Numbered from the stretch's first letter, positions 40,147 to 49,448 are shown. The stretch: DNA of 64,000 bases from 40CM-4-69-5 sp036556905 (GCA_036556905.1 DATBIM010000033.1:21630-85629), one strand, 5' to 3'. Numbers and translations: made by a program. Notes: generated by a model not told the origin, from the letters alone.

Positions 40147-41547
40147 TCAGATCACCGGCCAGACCGGCGCGACGCGATCAGCCAGGCCAGTCTTCGCCAG
40201 AATGTGGGGAGCCCGCCGCCGGGCCTCCTCGATGATCGCGGCCTCATCGAGCGTCAGCACCCTCCCGCCCTCCACCACCACGCGACCGGCCACGACCACG
40301 GTGTCGACGCTGTTGCCCGTCGCGCTGTAGACCAGATTCGCGACCGGGTTGTAGAGCGGCTGCCACTCGGGGCCGGACGTGTCGAAGAGCACCAGGTCGG
40401 CCTGGCGACCCACCTCGAGGGCGCCCACCTCGTCGCCGCGGAGGGCGCAGCGCGCCCCGTTCACGGTCGCCATCTCCAGCACGCGCTCGGGGCTGAGCGC
40501 CGCGGGATCCTCGCGCGTCTCCTTGTAGGCGCAGGCCACCAGGAACATCTCCTGACACAGATCGACGATGCCGGACGAGGCGTGATCGGATCCCAGCCCG
40601 ACCGCGACGCCGGCGGCCAGCAGCTCGGGGACATGACCCTGCACGATGTTGCCGTAGGCGTTGTGCAGGCTGGAGGAGGGCGCGGCCACCACCTTCACGT
40701 CGTGCTCGCGCAGGAGCGCGAGCTCGGCCTCGGTGGCCCAGCCGGCGTGGACCAGGAGCAGGGTCGGGCCCAGGACGCCCAGGCGGTGCAGACGCTCGAT
40801 CTCGGTCACCCCATGCTGCCGCAGCGAGGCATCCCGGGTGTCCCGGGCGAAGCAGGCGTGGGTCTGCACCCCCACGCCGTGCCGGTCGGCCAGCCGCTTC
40901 AGCTCCACGATGAGCCGGTCCGAGGAGTTGTTCAGCCCGCGGAACTGAAACCAGGCGTGCACGCGACCCTGATGGGAGCGGTGCAGCTTCTGCACGACGG
41001 CCTCCGCCCGCTCGAGCGCCTGCTCGGTGGTCTCGATGAAGGCCGGGGGCAGCGCCCCCAGGGCCGACCGGGTGACGTCGAAGGTCGAGCGGGCCACCAC
41101 GCACCGTACGCCGGCCTCGCCAGCCACCGCCGCCGTCAGGTGGGGCTCGTAGTTGCCGGCGTCGATGAAGGTCGTCACGCCGTTGCGGAGCAGCTCCAGC
41201 ACGCACAGACGGATGGCGGTGAGCGCGTCGGCCTCGTCGAGCGCGGCCTCGTACGGGTACATGCGCTCGAACAGGAAGCGCCGGCTGCCGACCTCGTCGG
41301 CGAGCCCCCGGCTCATCTGGAAGGTGGTGTGGATGTGGCTGTCGATCAGGCCCGGGGTGACGACCTTGCCGCGCCCGGAGATCACGCGCGTGGCCGGATG
41401 GGCGGTCGCCACCTCGGCCGTCTTGCCGACGGCGACGATCCGGCCCCCGGTGGCGGCGATCGCCCCGTCGCGAAGGATACGCCGCTGGCGGTCCAGCGTC
41501 AGCAGCCAGTCGGCGTGGTCGATGCGGAGGTCGTCCAAGGCCGGCAT
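40147..41547 (-). CDS. ATZ/TRZ-type amidohydrolase (cytosine deaminase-like)
   Basis: A 466-residue metal-dependent hydrolase. Zinc ligands are visible as DSHIHTTF (H-X-H), HAGW and LGSDHASSG. VVTPGLIDSHIH and the late GRQADLVLFD are typical of the subtype that removes amino or chloro groups from heterocycles (triazine hydrolases, S-adenosylhomocysteine deaminase, guanine deaminase). It is on the minus strand, divergent from another amidohydrolase with 76 bases between them. Substrate unknown; a nitrogen heterocycle is plausible given other genes in the window. Confidence 0.88.
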   Translation of the reverse strand: MPALDDLRIDHADWLLTLDRQRRILRDGAIAATGGRIVAVGKTAEVATAHPATRVISGRGKVVTPGLIDSHIHTTFQMSRGLADEVGSRRFLFERMYPYEAALDEADALTAIRLCVLELLRNGVTTFIDAGNYEPHLTAAVAGEAGVRCVVARSTFDVTRSALGALPPAFIETTEQALERAEAVVQKLHRSHQGRVHAWFQFRGLNNSSDRLIVELKRLADRHGVGVQTHACFARDTRDASLRQHGVTEIERLHRLGVLGPTLLLVHAGWATEAELALLREHDVKVVAAPSSSLHNAYGNIVQGHVPELLAAGVAVGLGSDHASSGIVDLCQEMFLVACAYKETREDPAALSPERVLEMATVNGARCALRGDEVGALEVGRQADLVLFDTSGPEWQPLYNPVANLVYSATGNSVDTVVVAGRVVVEGGRVLTLDEAAIIEEARRRAPHILAKTGLADRVAPVWPVI

Positions 41548-41623
41548 GATAGCAGAGGTCGTGCTAGCCTTGAGGCCCGGTGCGTTGACGCCCGAGGCTC
41601 ACGACGATGCCAAGGAGAGCGCG

Positions 41624-42832
41624 ATGAAGGACGGCCTGAGGTTCGTGGACTGCGACATGCACATCATGGAACCGCCCGATCTCTTCGACCGTTACCTGGA
41701 CTCCCGGTTCAAGGAGCGTGTCGTTCTCCCGCTCGGGAAGGACGGCCGGCCGCGCCGCGGCACGATCGTCATCGACGGGCTGCCGACCACCCGGGATGCC
41801 GAGCTGCAGCAGTACCGCAAGCGCACGCGCCCGGGCACGACGCACAGCACTCAACCGCTGTCGGGCTCGCGACTGGCCGACACCGGACGGCTCGACTTCG
41901 CCATCGAGCGCGACTACGACGCGGTGGCCCAGGTGATGGGCATGCGGATGGAGGGGGTCGACATCGCCGTGCTCTTCCCCACCACCGGCCTCAGCCTCCT
42001 CGCCCGCGATAACCTCGACCCCTGGCTCTCGTTAGCCCTGTGCCAGGCCTACAACAACTGGATCGCCGAGTTCTGTCGGCACAGCCCGGACCAGCTCAAG
42101 TTCGCGGCGATGCTGCCGGTGCACGACGTGCACCTGGCCTGCCGGGAGCTGGTGCGCTGCGTGCGAGACCTGGGCGCCGTCGGATCGTTCATCCGGCCGA
42201 ACCTCGTTAACGGCCACTACTGGCACTCGAACTACTGGGAGCCGCTATACAGCCTGCACGAGGAGCTCGACGTGACCTGGGGCTTCCACGAGGGCACCGG
42301 CGCCTGGTACTCGCACATGAACACCCTCTACGGCGAGAACCGGTTCTACCGTCACGTGGCCAGCCACTGGATCGAGATGCAGCAGGCCCTGATCGCCATG
42401 ATCATCGGCGGCGTGTTCGAGTTCCATCCCCGGCTGCGGGTCGGCTTCCTGGAGGCCCAGAACTCCTGGGTGCCCGGACTGCTGTCGCGCATCGAGTGGG
42501 ACTACCCGCAATACCGTGACAGCCATGCCCCCTATCTGGCGCTGATGCCCAGAGAGTACTTTCGGCGCAACTGCTGGGCGGCCGTGGAGGGCAGCGAACC
42601 GGAGATCGAGGCCACCGCGGGCCTCATCGGGGCCGACCGCATGTGCATCTCGACGGACTATCCGCACTTCGACTCGAACTTCCCCCACGTGTCCACGAAT
42701 TTGTTGAAGAACGTGTCCCGCCAGACCGCGGCGCAGATCTTCATGGGTGGCGCGCAGCTCTATGGGTTCACGGACGCTGACTTCGCGAAGGCCGACGCGG
42801 CCGCGGCCAAGGGCACGGCCGCTCGCGGGTAA
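41624..42832 (+). CDS. Amidohydrolase-2 family metal-dependent hydrolase
   Basis: A 402-residue ACMSD-like TIM-barrel enzyme with FVDCDMHIMEPPDLF at the N-terminus (the D-X-H-X-X-E variant of the metal site), GVDIAVLFPTTGLSL, WGFHEGTGAWYS, and the metal aspartate in CISTDYPHFDSNFP. ATG 41624 follows AAGGAGAG by about eight bases; the upstream open frame overlaps the divergent gene and is not used. It is a distant paralogue of the product at 38922-40055. Reaction type (hydrolysis or decarboxylation) is undetermined. Confidence 0.88.
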   Translation: MKDGLRFVDCDMHIMEPPDLFDRYLDSRFKERVVLPLGKDGRPRRGTIVIDGLPTTRDAELQQYRKRTRPGTTHSTQPLSGSRLADTGRLDFAIERDYDAVAQVMGMRMEGVDIAVLFPTTGLSLLARDNLDPWLSLALCQAYNNWIAEFCRHSPDQLKFAAMLPVHDVHLACRELVRCVRDLGAVGSFIRPNLVNGHYWHSNYWEPLYSLHEELDVTWGFHEGTGAWYSHMNTLYGENRFYRHVASHWIEMQQALIAMIIGGVFEFHPRLRVGFLEAQNSWVPGLLSRIEWDYPQYRDSHAPYLALMPREYFRRNCWAAVEGSEPEIEATAGLIGADRMCISTDYPHFDSNFPHVSTNLLKNVSRQTAAQIFMGGAQLYGFTDADFAKADAAAAKGTAARG

Positions 42833-42863
42833 TCCGTGAGGGCTTCCCCCGTCGCCATCGCGC

Positions 42864-43685
42864 TCACTCCCGGAGCGCCCCGGCCAGGAGTCCCCGCACC
42901 AGGTGGCGCTGGAAGACGAGCACGATGAGGATCGGGGGCAGGCTGGCCAGCATCGAGGCGGCCGCGATGTCGCCCCAGGGGACCTCGTACACGCCGGGGA
43001 AGAGGGCCAGGGCGACGGGGACGGTACGGCTCGCCTCGGTGGCAGTGAAGGTGTAGGCGAACAGGAACTCGTTCCAGCTGAACAGGAACGTCAAGAGCGC
43101 CGTGGAGGCGAGCCCGGGCGCCAGCAAGGGCAGGACGACCTGGCCGAGCGTCTGGGTCGTGCTGGCCCCGTCCACCGCGGCGGACTCCTCGAGGGCCGGC
43201 GGGATCTCCCGGATGAAGCCAGCCAGCAGCCAGATAGTCAAAGGAAGCGCGAACGACGTGTGGGCCAGGACGAGCGCCAGCCAGGTGTCGCGCAAGCCAA
43301 GAAACCGAAGAATCAGGTACAGCGGGCTGACCGTGGCGATTTGGGGGAAGGCCGTGCTCCCCACGATCGCCAGGAGCAGGAGGCTCTTGCCCGGCAGGGG
43401 GAAGCGCGCGATGGCATAGGCGGCGGGGATGCCGAGCACGAGCGCTCCCAGCGTGGTGAGGCTGGCGATGCCAAGGCTATTGGCCAGCGCCCGGGGAATG
43501 ACGCTGTGCTCGAGCACGACGCGATAGTGGTCGAGGGTGAGCCGCGTGGGTAGCAGGGGCGGCAGGCGGAGCAGCTCGGCTTCCGGTTTGAACGAGGTCA
43601 GGAGCTGCCAGAAGAAGGGCACCGCGTACACGATCAGCCCGAGCACGACGAGCCCGTCAGGAATGGCCCGGACCAGCGGTTTCAC
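42864..43685 (-). CDS. CUT1-type sugar ABC transporter permease (MalG-like), second system
   Basis: A 273-residue six-helix permease starting at GTG 43685 in a GTGA overlap with the MalF-like gene. The ATPase-docking loop is ALEESAAVDGASTTQTLGQV. TFLFSWNEFLFAYTFT and the end VLVFQRHLVRGLLAGALRE mark it as MalG type. It ends the operon; no ATPase gene follows, because the next gene is convergent. Confidence 0.92.
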   Translation of the reverse strand: MKPLVRAIPDGLVVLGLIVYAVPFFWQLLTSFKPEAELLRLPPLLPTRLTLDHYRVVLEHSVIPRALANSLGIASLTTLGALVLGIPAAYAIARFPLPGKSLLLLAIVGSTAFPQIATVSPLYLILRFLGLRDTWLALVLAHTSFALPLTIWLLAGFIREIPPALEESAAVDGASTTQTLGQVVLPLLAPGLASTALLTFLFSWNEFLFAYTFTATEASRTVPVALALFPGVYEVPWGDIAAASMLASLPPILIVLVFQRHLVRGLLAGALRE

Positions 43686-44554
43686 GCGGCCAGGCCCTCC
43701 CGGCGGAGGAGCCTCAGATACGCCCAGGCCACCGTCATGACCAGGACGAAGACGATGACGCCGATGGCCGAGCCGAAGCCCAGCTGGAGCATCTGAAACA
43801 GCCCGCGATAGGCGTAGACGGTGAGCGTCTCGGTGGTGTTGGCGGGGCCGCCCCCCGTCAGCACGAACATGAGATCGAACGCCCGCACCGCATCGAGGGT
43901 CCGGAAGAGCACCGCGATCATCAGGATCTGGCGGAGCAGCGGCAGGGTGATGTACCGCAGCATCCCGAGGCGAGAGGCCCCGTCGACCTGGGCCGCCTCG
44001 TAGAGCTCGGACGGAATCGTGAGCAGGCGCGCGTAGGCCAGGATCGCCACGAACGGCATGGTGCGCCAGACGTCGGCCAGGATGACGGCCGGCAGCGCGA
44101 GGACCGGATCGCCCAGCCAGTTCAGGGCCCGGCCCACCAGCACAACATTCACCAATCCCGCCGCTGGGTGGTAGAGCCATTCGAAGAGCTTGGCGGTGAC
44201 GACGGCCGGCATCGCCCAGGCCAGGAGGAGCAGCGAAAAACCGAGTCGGCGCCCGCGCGGCCGGGCGTACAGCGCCAGAGCCACCAGCACCCCGAGGACC
44301 AGCTCGAGAAGCACGGAGGCGAGCGTGAACAGCCCGGTGGTCCCGGCGGCGTTCCAGAAGCGCGGGTCCTGGGCCAGGAACCAGTAGTGGGCGAGTCCCG
44401 CGAACTCGGCGATGCCGAACACCGGGATCCGATGCTGCAGCGAGAGCCAGAGCACGTAGAGCGCCGGGTACCCGGTCAACAGCGCCAGGACCGTGAGCGC
44501 GGGGGCCACCAGCAGGAGGCCGCGCCGCCGGCTGGCCCGCTGGCCAGAAGTCAT
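43682..44554 (-). CDS. CUT1-type sugar ABC transporter permease (MalF-like), second system
   Basis: A 290-residue permease with six helices and the loop ELYEAAQVDGASRLGMLRYI. FVLTGGGPANTTETLTVYAY is the hallmark of MalF/UgpA-type permeases. ATG 44554 overlaps the receptor gene stop. It pairs with the MalG-like protein and with the receptor at 44551-45840. Confidence 0.92.
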   Translation of the reverse strand: MTSGQRASRRRGLLLVAPALTVLALLTGYPALYVLWLSLQHRIPVFGIAEFAGLAHYWFLAQDPRFWNAAGTTGLFTLASVLLELVLGVLVALALYARPRGRRLGFSLLLLAWAMPAVVTAKLFEWLYHPAAGLVNVVLVGRALNWLGDPVLALPAVILADVWRTMPFVAILAYARLLTIPSELYEAAQVDGASRLGMLRYITLPLLRQILMIAVLFRTLDAVRAFDLMFVLTGGGPANTTETLTVYAYRGLFQMLQLGFGSAIGVIVFVLVMTVAWAYLRLLRREGLAA

Positions 44555-45840
44555 CGCAGGGAAACCAGGAAGTGCTCGAGCCGCCGGCGGCCATCGCGGA
44601 TCGCCCGCTGCGGAGACTTGAGACCAACCAGGACGGCCGAGAACTCCGGCTGCACCGTGGTGGACAGCACCAGGTAGTAGGGGGTGACGGGACGCGGCCG
44701 GCCGGCCAGCATCATGGCGTGGATCCGGGGCAGCATCGGATGGCTGCGCGCCAGGTCGGAGTCGTGATAGACGGCCTGGCGACTGGGGTAGAGGGCGGCC
44801 CCTGACACCATCGCCCGCTGGGCGCGTGCGCTCGTCAGGAACCGGACCAGGGCGAGCGCGAGAGCGGGCTGAGCGGTGCGTCGGGAGATCCCGAGGTGTG
44901 AGCCTCCGGTGGACCCGCCGCTCGCAGCGGCCCGGGCGTGACGCGGCAGCGGCGCGATGCCGACCTTGCCGCGCACCCGCGAGTTCGGCGCCTCGAACAG
45001 GTCCAGGGCGTAGGGCCAGTTCCGCAGAAAGATCGCCTGGCCGTCCCCGAAGGCGCGGCGGCTCAGCTCCTCGTCGGCCGCCGTCATCCATTCCGGACTG
45101 ACGCCTGTCTCGATGAGCCTCCGGAGGAACGCCAGGGCCTCGGCGGCCTGATCGGGCTCCGGGAACAGACGTCCGTCCTCGGCCAGGACACGAGTCCCGT
45201 TCGCCCAGAACGCCTCGAGGACATTCACCACCATGCCCTCGTACTGCTTGCCTTGCCAGAGGTAGCCCTCGAGCCTGGGATCGCGCTCGGCGGCTCGGAT
45301 GCGTCGGACCTGGCTGACCAGCTCCTCCCAGGTGTCGGGAGGGGACAGCCCGTGCCTGGCCAGCAGGTCCGCGCGGTAGTAGAGCATCCCGACGTTCATG
45401 TTCCAGGGCAGGGCCCACACGCGGCCGTCGTAGGTCGCCGCCGCCACCGCGGAGGGAAAAAACGGCGCCGTCTCGTCGGCGGCCAGAAACGGGGAGAGAT
45501 CGAGGAGCCACCCGGCCCGGGCAAACTCGGGGACCCAGATGACGTCGAGCATCATGACGTCGAAGCCGGGGCTGCCCCCCTCCAGGTTGATGGCGTAGAA
45601 CTGATGCTGCTCATCCGAGGTCCAGGGCAGCGACTCGCTCTTGACGCGGACGCCGGGGTGGCTGGCCTCGAACTCGCGGAGGAGCGTCGGAATCGGGTCG
45701 GTCGGGCCGAGGATGCGCGCGTGCTTGAAGACCAGCGTGATGCCGCGGTCCGGCGACTCGCCGGCGCATCCGCCGAGGGCCAGCAGCGACGCCAGCACGA
45801 CGAGGGCCTTGGCCTCGCGCGGCCCGGACCAGGAGCGCAT
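44551..45840 (-). CDS. Sugar ABC transporter substrate-binding lipoprotein, second system
   Basis: A 429-residue lipoprotein receptor (LLALGGC, lipid cysteine at about 25) of the family-1 binding proteins. IPTLLREFEASHPGVRVKSE, VIWVPEFARAGWLLDLSPFL, ALPWNMNVGMLYYRADLL and GGSHLGISRRTAQP are present. The sequence resembles trehalose/maltose-type receptors, but the ligand is not certain. It is the first gene of its operon and starts just nine bases after a recognisable -10 box. Confidence 0.92.
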   Translation of the reverse strand: MRSWSGPREAKALVVLASLLALGGCAGESPDRGITLVFKHARILGPTDPIPTLLREFEASHPGVRVKSESLPWTSDEQHQFYAINLEGGSPGFDVMMLDVIWVPEFARAGWLLDLSPFLAADETAPFFPSAVAAATYDGRVWALPWNMNVGMLYYRADLLARHGLSPPDTWEELVSQVRRIRAAERDPRLEGYLWQGKQYEGMVVNVLEAFWANGTRVLAEDGRLFPEPDQAAEALAFLRRLIETGVSPEWMTAADEELSRRAFGDGQAIFLRNWPYALDLFEAPNSRVRGKVGIAPLPRHARAAASGGSTGGSHLGISRRTAQPALALALVRFLTSARAQRAMVSGAALYPSRQAVYHDSDLARSHPMLPRIHAMMLAGRPRPVTPYYLVLSTTVQPEFSAVLVGLKSPQRAIRDGRRRLEHFLVSLR

Positions 45841-45849
45841 GGCCCAGGT

Positions 45850-45876
45850 ATTGTACGTTCACCGCCGATCTGGCAA
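45850..45876 (-). promoter_or_regulatory. Sigma-70 type promoter for the second sugar transporter, probably leaderless
   Basis: On the minus strand TTGCCA (45876-45871) and TACAAT (45855-45850) are separated by 15 bases, somewhat short of the ideal 17. The -10 box ends nine bases before the ATG at 45840, so the transcript would begin within a few bases of the start codon. Confidence 0.45.
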
Positions 45877-45888
45877 GGTGGGGCCGCC

Positions 45889-47331
45889 ATGCGCACCGGG
45901 GACGCCTACGTCGCCAGCCTGCGGGATGGCCGGGCGGTGTTCCTCGACGGCGAGCGGGTGAAGGACGTGACCGCGCATCCCGCCTTCGCCGAGCCGATCC
46001 GGCGCATCGCCGAGACCTACCGGCGCGCCCACACCGCCGGCGCCGACCCCGCGCTGACCTTCGCCGATGCCGCCACCGGGACCCGTCACAGCAACATGTG
46101 GCTCGTTCCGCGCTCGGCCGACGATCTGGCGGCCCGCCGCCGCGTGCATCGGTTCTGGGCGGAGCCCTCGTACGGCTTGATGGGGCGCACCCCCGATCAC
46201 GTCGCCTGCGTGCTCACCGCGTTCGCGGCCTGGCGCCAGCTCTTCGACCGGGGCGGCACTCGCTTCGGCGACAACGTCGTGCGCTTCTACGAGCGCGCCC
46301 GCGACGAGGACCTCTACCTGGCCTACGCGATCGTGCCCCCCCAGGTGGACCGCTCCCAGCCCGCGCATCGCCATCCCGAGCCCTTCCTGCACCCGGGCAT
46401 CGTCCGGGAGACCGACGCCGGGATCGTCGTGCGCGGGGCCCAGGCCATCGCGACCTCGGCCACCATGGCCGACTGGCTCTTCCTCTCCTACATCACGCCC
46501 CTCGTCCCCGGCGACGAGGATTACGCGATCTCCTTCGTGGTGCCCATGAACGCCGGGGGCCTGCGCCTCTATCCGCGCCGCCCCTACGCCACCGCCGCCA
46601 CCAGCGCCTTCGACTACCCGCTCTCGGCGCGCTTCGACGAGATCGACACCACCGTGGTCTTCAACGACGTGCTGGTGCCCTGGGAGCAGGTCTTCATCCA
46701 CCGGAACGTGGAGCTGGTGAATGCCCAGTTCCACGAGACCCCCTCGCACACCACGGCCAACTTCCAGTCCCTCGTCCGCTTCGGCGTGAAGCTCGAGTTC
46801 ATGGCGGGCCTGGCGCTCCGCCTGGCCGAGGTCCAGCGCGCCGAGGGCGACCCGGCCGTGCAGGCCACGCTGGGCGGGGACATCGCGGCGCTGTGCGCGG
46901 CCTTCGACGCCCTGGTGGCGTCGGCCGAGCGCTTCCCCCTCGTCGCCGGCGGCGTGGCCCGACCCCACCCCCAGTACATCTACGCCGGCATGGGGCTGCA
47001 GCGCCGGCTCATTGTGGACATGATGCGGACGCTGCGCGAGCTGGCCGGCGGCGCCTTCCAGGCGCTGCCTTCTTCGGAGGCGGCCTTCCTCAGCGCCGAG
47101 ACCCGCGCCGACACCGAGCGCTACTATCAGTCGGCGGCGGCCGGCGCCCGCGAGCGCGTCAAGCTGCTCAAGCTCGTCTGGGATTTCGTGGGCACCGAGT
47201 TCGCCGGGCGCCAGCTCCAGTACGAGATGTTCTACTCGGCGTCCCAGCCGGTGGTGAACCGGCGCATGTTCAAGTCGTACGACTGGCAAGCGGCCAAGGC
47301 CCTGGTCGATCGCTGCCTGGCCGAGCCCTGA
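45889..47331 (+). CDS. HpaB/PvcC-type FADH2-dependent monooxygenase (large component)
   Basis: A 480-residue protein of the 4-hydroxyphenylacetate 3-hydroxylase family: N-terminal MRTGDAYVASLRDGRAVFLDGERV, the flavin-site region AHRHPEPFLHPGIVRETDAGI, VVRGAQAIATSATMADW, and NDVLVPWEQVFIHRNVEL. It uses reduced FAD from a separate reductase to hydroxylate or dehydrate a substrate; no reductase gene is next to it. ATG 45889 is the natural family start, although the frame is open far upstream over the receptor gene. It is coupled by TGATG to an enamidase-like gene, which suggests consecutive steps on one ring compound. Confidence 0.9.
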   Translation: MRTGDAYVASLRDGRAVFLDGERVKDVTAHPAFAEPIRRIAETYRRAHTAGADPALTFADAATGTRHSNMWLVPRSADDLAARRRVHRFWAEPSYGLMGRTPDHVACVLTAFAAWRQLFDRGGTRFGDNVVRFYERARDEDLYLAYAIVPPQVDRSQPAHRHPEPFLHPGIVRETDAGIVVRGAQAIATSATMADWLFLSYITPLVPGDEDYAISFVVPMNAGGLRLYPRRPYATAATSAFDYPLSARFDEIDTTVVFNDVLVPWEQVFIHRNVELVNAQFHETPSHTTANFQSLVRFGVKLEFMAGLALRLAEVQRAEGDPAVQATLGGDIAALCAAFDALVASAERFPLVAGGVARPHPQYIYAGMGLQRRLIVDMMRTLRELAGGAFQALPSSEAAFLSAETRADTERYYQSAAAGARERVKLLKLVWDFVGTEFAGRQLQYEMFYSASQPVVNRRMFKSYDWQAAKALVDRCLAEP

Positions 47332-48524
47332 TGGCCTCGCTGGGCCTGGTCAACGTCGGCGCCCTGGCCACCGGCGTTCTGGCGTCGCCCCGGCTGGAGG
47401 CCGAAGCCATCCTGGTGCAGGATGGCCGCATCGCGGCCCTCGGCGCGGCGTCGCGCACGGGCGCGGCCGGCGCCGACGTGGTCGTGGACTGCCGCGGCAC
47501 CACCGTCATGCCCGGCCTCATCGACTCCCACTGCCACGTGGTGCTGGGCGATTACACGCCGCGGCAGAAGACCGTGGACTTCCTGGACTCCTACGTCCAC
47601 GGCGGCATCACCTCGGTCGTCTCCGCCGGCGAGGGAGTGCACGCGCCCGGCCGGCCCCACGATCCGGCCGCGGCCAAGGCCCTGGCCATCGCCGCGGCCA
47701 AGTGCTTCCAGCACTTTCATCCCAACGGCATGAAGGTCAATGCCGGCTCGGTGGTGCTCGAGCCCGGATTGACCGACGAGGACTTCGCCGAGATGGCTCG
47801 GCACGGCGTGCGCCACGCCAAGTACGGCTTCGGCGGTTACGCCCGTCCCGAGGACGGTGAGCCCGAGGTGCGGCGGGCCCAGCGGCACGGGCTCTGCGTG
47901 ATGTCCCACAGCGGGGGCACCTCGATTCCGGGCTCGAGCCCCATCTCCCATGATGTCTTGCTGCGGCTCAGACCCGACGTGTGCGGCCACGTCAACGGTG
48001 GCACCACCTCCCTCGACGAGGCCGGGCTCGACCGGATCATCCGGGAGACCGACATGGCCCTGCAGGTCGTGCAGGCGGGCAACCTCCGCTCGGCGCTCTA
48101 CATCGTGAAGCGCTGCCGGGAGGCCGGCGCCCTGCCCCGCCTGTGCGTGGCCAGCGACACGCCGACGGGCACGGGCGTCATGCCGATGGGAGTGCTCAAG
48201 AGCGTCTGCGAGCTGGCCTCGCTCGGCGACCTGCCCCCGGCGGAGGCGGTCGCCCTGGCCACCGGCAACAACACCCGAGCCTTCCGCCTGGCGCCCGGGA
48301 CCGGCACCATTGCCGTCGGCGCGCCGGCCGATCTCGTCGTCTGCGACGCCCCGGCCGCCTCACTGGCCCGGGACGCGCTCGAGGCCATCGCCCGCGGCGA
48401 CATCCCCGGCATCTCGTGCGTGATCATCGACGGCCAGGTGCGCGTGGGCCGCAGCCGCAACACGCCGTTGGCCAAGCGCCTGGCCGGGCTCACCGGCGTG
48501 GCGATGGCCGGCGCCGGGCACTGA
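47331..48524 (+). CDS. Enamidase-like cyclic amidohydrolase
   Basis: A 397-residue metal-dependent amidohydrolase. The H-X-H metal site is DSHCHVVLGDYTPRQKTVDF. Further on are HPNGMKVNAGSVVLEPGLT, MSHSGGTSIPGSSPIS, CGHVNGGTTSLDEAGLDRI, ASDTPTGTGVMP and IARGDIPGISCVIIDG. From memory these stretches closely follow enamidase of nicotinate-fermenting Eubacterium, which opens tetrahydro-6-oxonicotinate; that comparison is recollection and should be confirmed by search. The ATG lies in a TGATG overlap with the monooxygenase. A ring-opening role on an oxidised N-heterocycle or lactam is inferred. Confidence 0.8.
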   Translation: MASLGLVNVGALATGVLASPRLEAEAILVQDGRIAALGAASRTGAAGADVVVDCRGTTVMPGLIDSHCHVVLGDYTPRQKTVDFLDSYVHGGITSVVSAGEGVHAPGRPHDPAAAKALAIAAAKCFQHFHPNGMKVNAGSVVLEPGLTDEDFAEMARHGVRHAKYGFGGYARPEDGEPEVRRAQRHGLCVMSHSGGTSIPGSSPISHDVLLRLRPDVCGHVNGGTTSLDEAGLDRIIRETDMALQVVQAGNLRSALYIVKRCREAGALPRLCVASDTPTGTGVMPMGVLKSVCELASLGDLPPAEAVALATGNNTRAFRLAPGTGTIAVGAPADLVVCDAPAASLARDALEAIARGDIPGISCVIIDGQVRVGRSRNTPLAKRLAGLTGVAMAGAGH

Positions 48525-48529
48525 GATCC

Positions 48530-49336
48530 ATGGGCCTGGGTCGCCTTGTCCTGCTCCTGGCCGGTGCGCTGGTTCTGGCCGGTGGCCCTGCCGCCAGCGA
48601 GCCGACGGTGCGCGTCGTGGCCACCGACCCTGCTCCCGAGGCCACGCTCGGCCGTGACGAGTCGTTCTATTTGCGCATCGAGTTCGCTACCGACGAGCCG
48701 GTCAGCATCTGGGCGCGCCCGTATTTCCAGGGCAAGCCCGTGGCGCGGGCCAAGAGCAACGCCTCGTTCCGGCACACCGGGACGGGCCACGCCCTGGGGT
48801 GGTTCTCGCTCGATCAGGCCGACGCGGTGGACGAGGTCCGCATCGTCCTGGGCGGCGGCACGCCGTACCGCGAGTGGGTGGTGGCGAGCCTGCCGGTCAG
48901 GCTCGTCGGGACCGGGCAGCCGGCGGCGGAACGCGGCAAGCCCGCGTGGGTCGGAGAGCTGCTGGCTCAGGAGGAGGAGAAGAGCCGGCGGGCCTACGAG
49001 CAGCGCATGAGCGAGCCCATATCGGCCGGCGAATCCGTGCTGATGTCCGGCTTCATGCTCGCCGTGCTCGGTCTGCTCGTGGGCAGTGTGGTCGCGCCGG
49101 CCTGGGCGCTGTGGAAGTGGCGCGGCGGCTGGCGCCTGGCGGCCGCCCTGCCGGCCGGCGTCATCGGGTTCGTGATTCTAAGAATCATCGTCGACACGGC
49201 CCGCGACCCGACGTCGCACAACCTGTGGCCCTTCGAGATCCTGATCTGGGGCAGCCTCAGCCTGGCCGCGATGGGCGTGCTGGCCCTCGTCCGGCGACTC
49301 GCCGGTGGTCACCGCCGGGAGGCCGGCTTGCCCTGA
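48530..49336 (+). CDS. Membrane-anchored protein of unknown function
   Basis: A 268-residue protein. A signal peptide (to about AASEP) is followed by a small exported beta domain (about 25-125, with ESFYLRIEFATDEPVSIWARPYF), a charged linker with EEEKSRRAYEQRM, and three hydrophobic segments (about 165-260). I do not recognise a family. It starts five bases after the enamidase-like gene and is probably co-transcribed, but no functional link is evident. Confidence 0.7.
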   Translation: MGLGRLVLLLAGALVLAGGPAASEPTVRVVATDPAPEATLGRDESFYLRIEFATDEPVSIWARPYFQGKPVARAKSNASFRHTGTGHALGWFSLDQADAVDEVRIVLGGGTPYREWVVASLPVRLVGTGQPAAERGKPAWVGELLAQEEEKSRRAYEQRMSEPISAGESVLMSGFMLAVLGLLVGSVVAPAWALWKWRGGWRLAAALPAGVIGFVILRIIVDTARDPTSHNLWPFEILIWGSLSLAAMGVLALVRRLAGGHRREAGLP

Positions 49337-49448
49337 CGTGGCGGACTACGCGAGCGGGCCAGCCACCGCCGTCCGCCAACGCGCGGATCAGGCGCGGCAG
49401 GCGACGCTGCCCGTCGATGCAAGCGAACGCGGCCGGCCAGCCGCCGCC
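49337..49448. other. Intergenic, possible extreme start of the IS remnant
   Basis: The first part of a roughly 300-base stretch without an intact gene (49337-49644). DASERGRPAAAWIRR can be read in one frame just before the transposase fragment, but it is too short to call. Confidence 0.3.
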
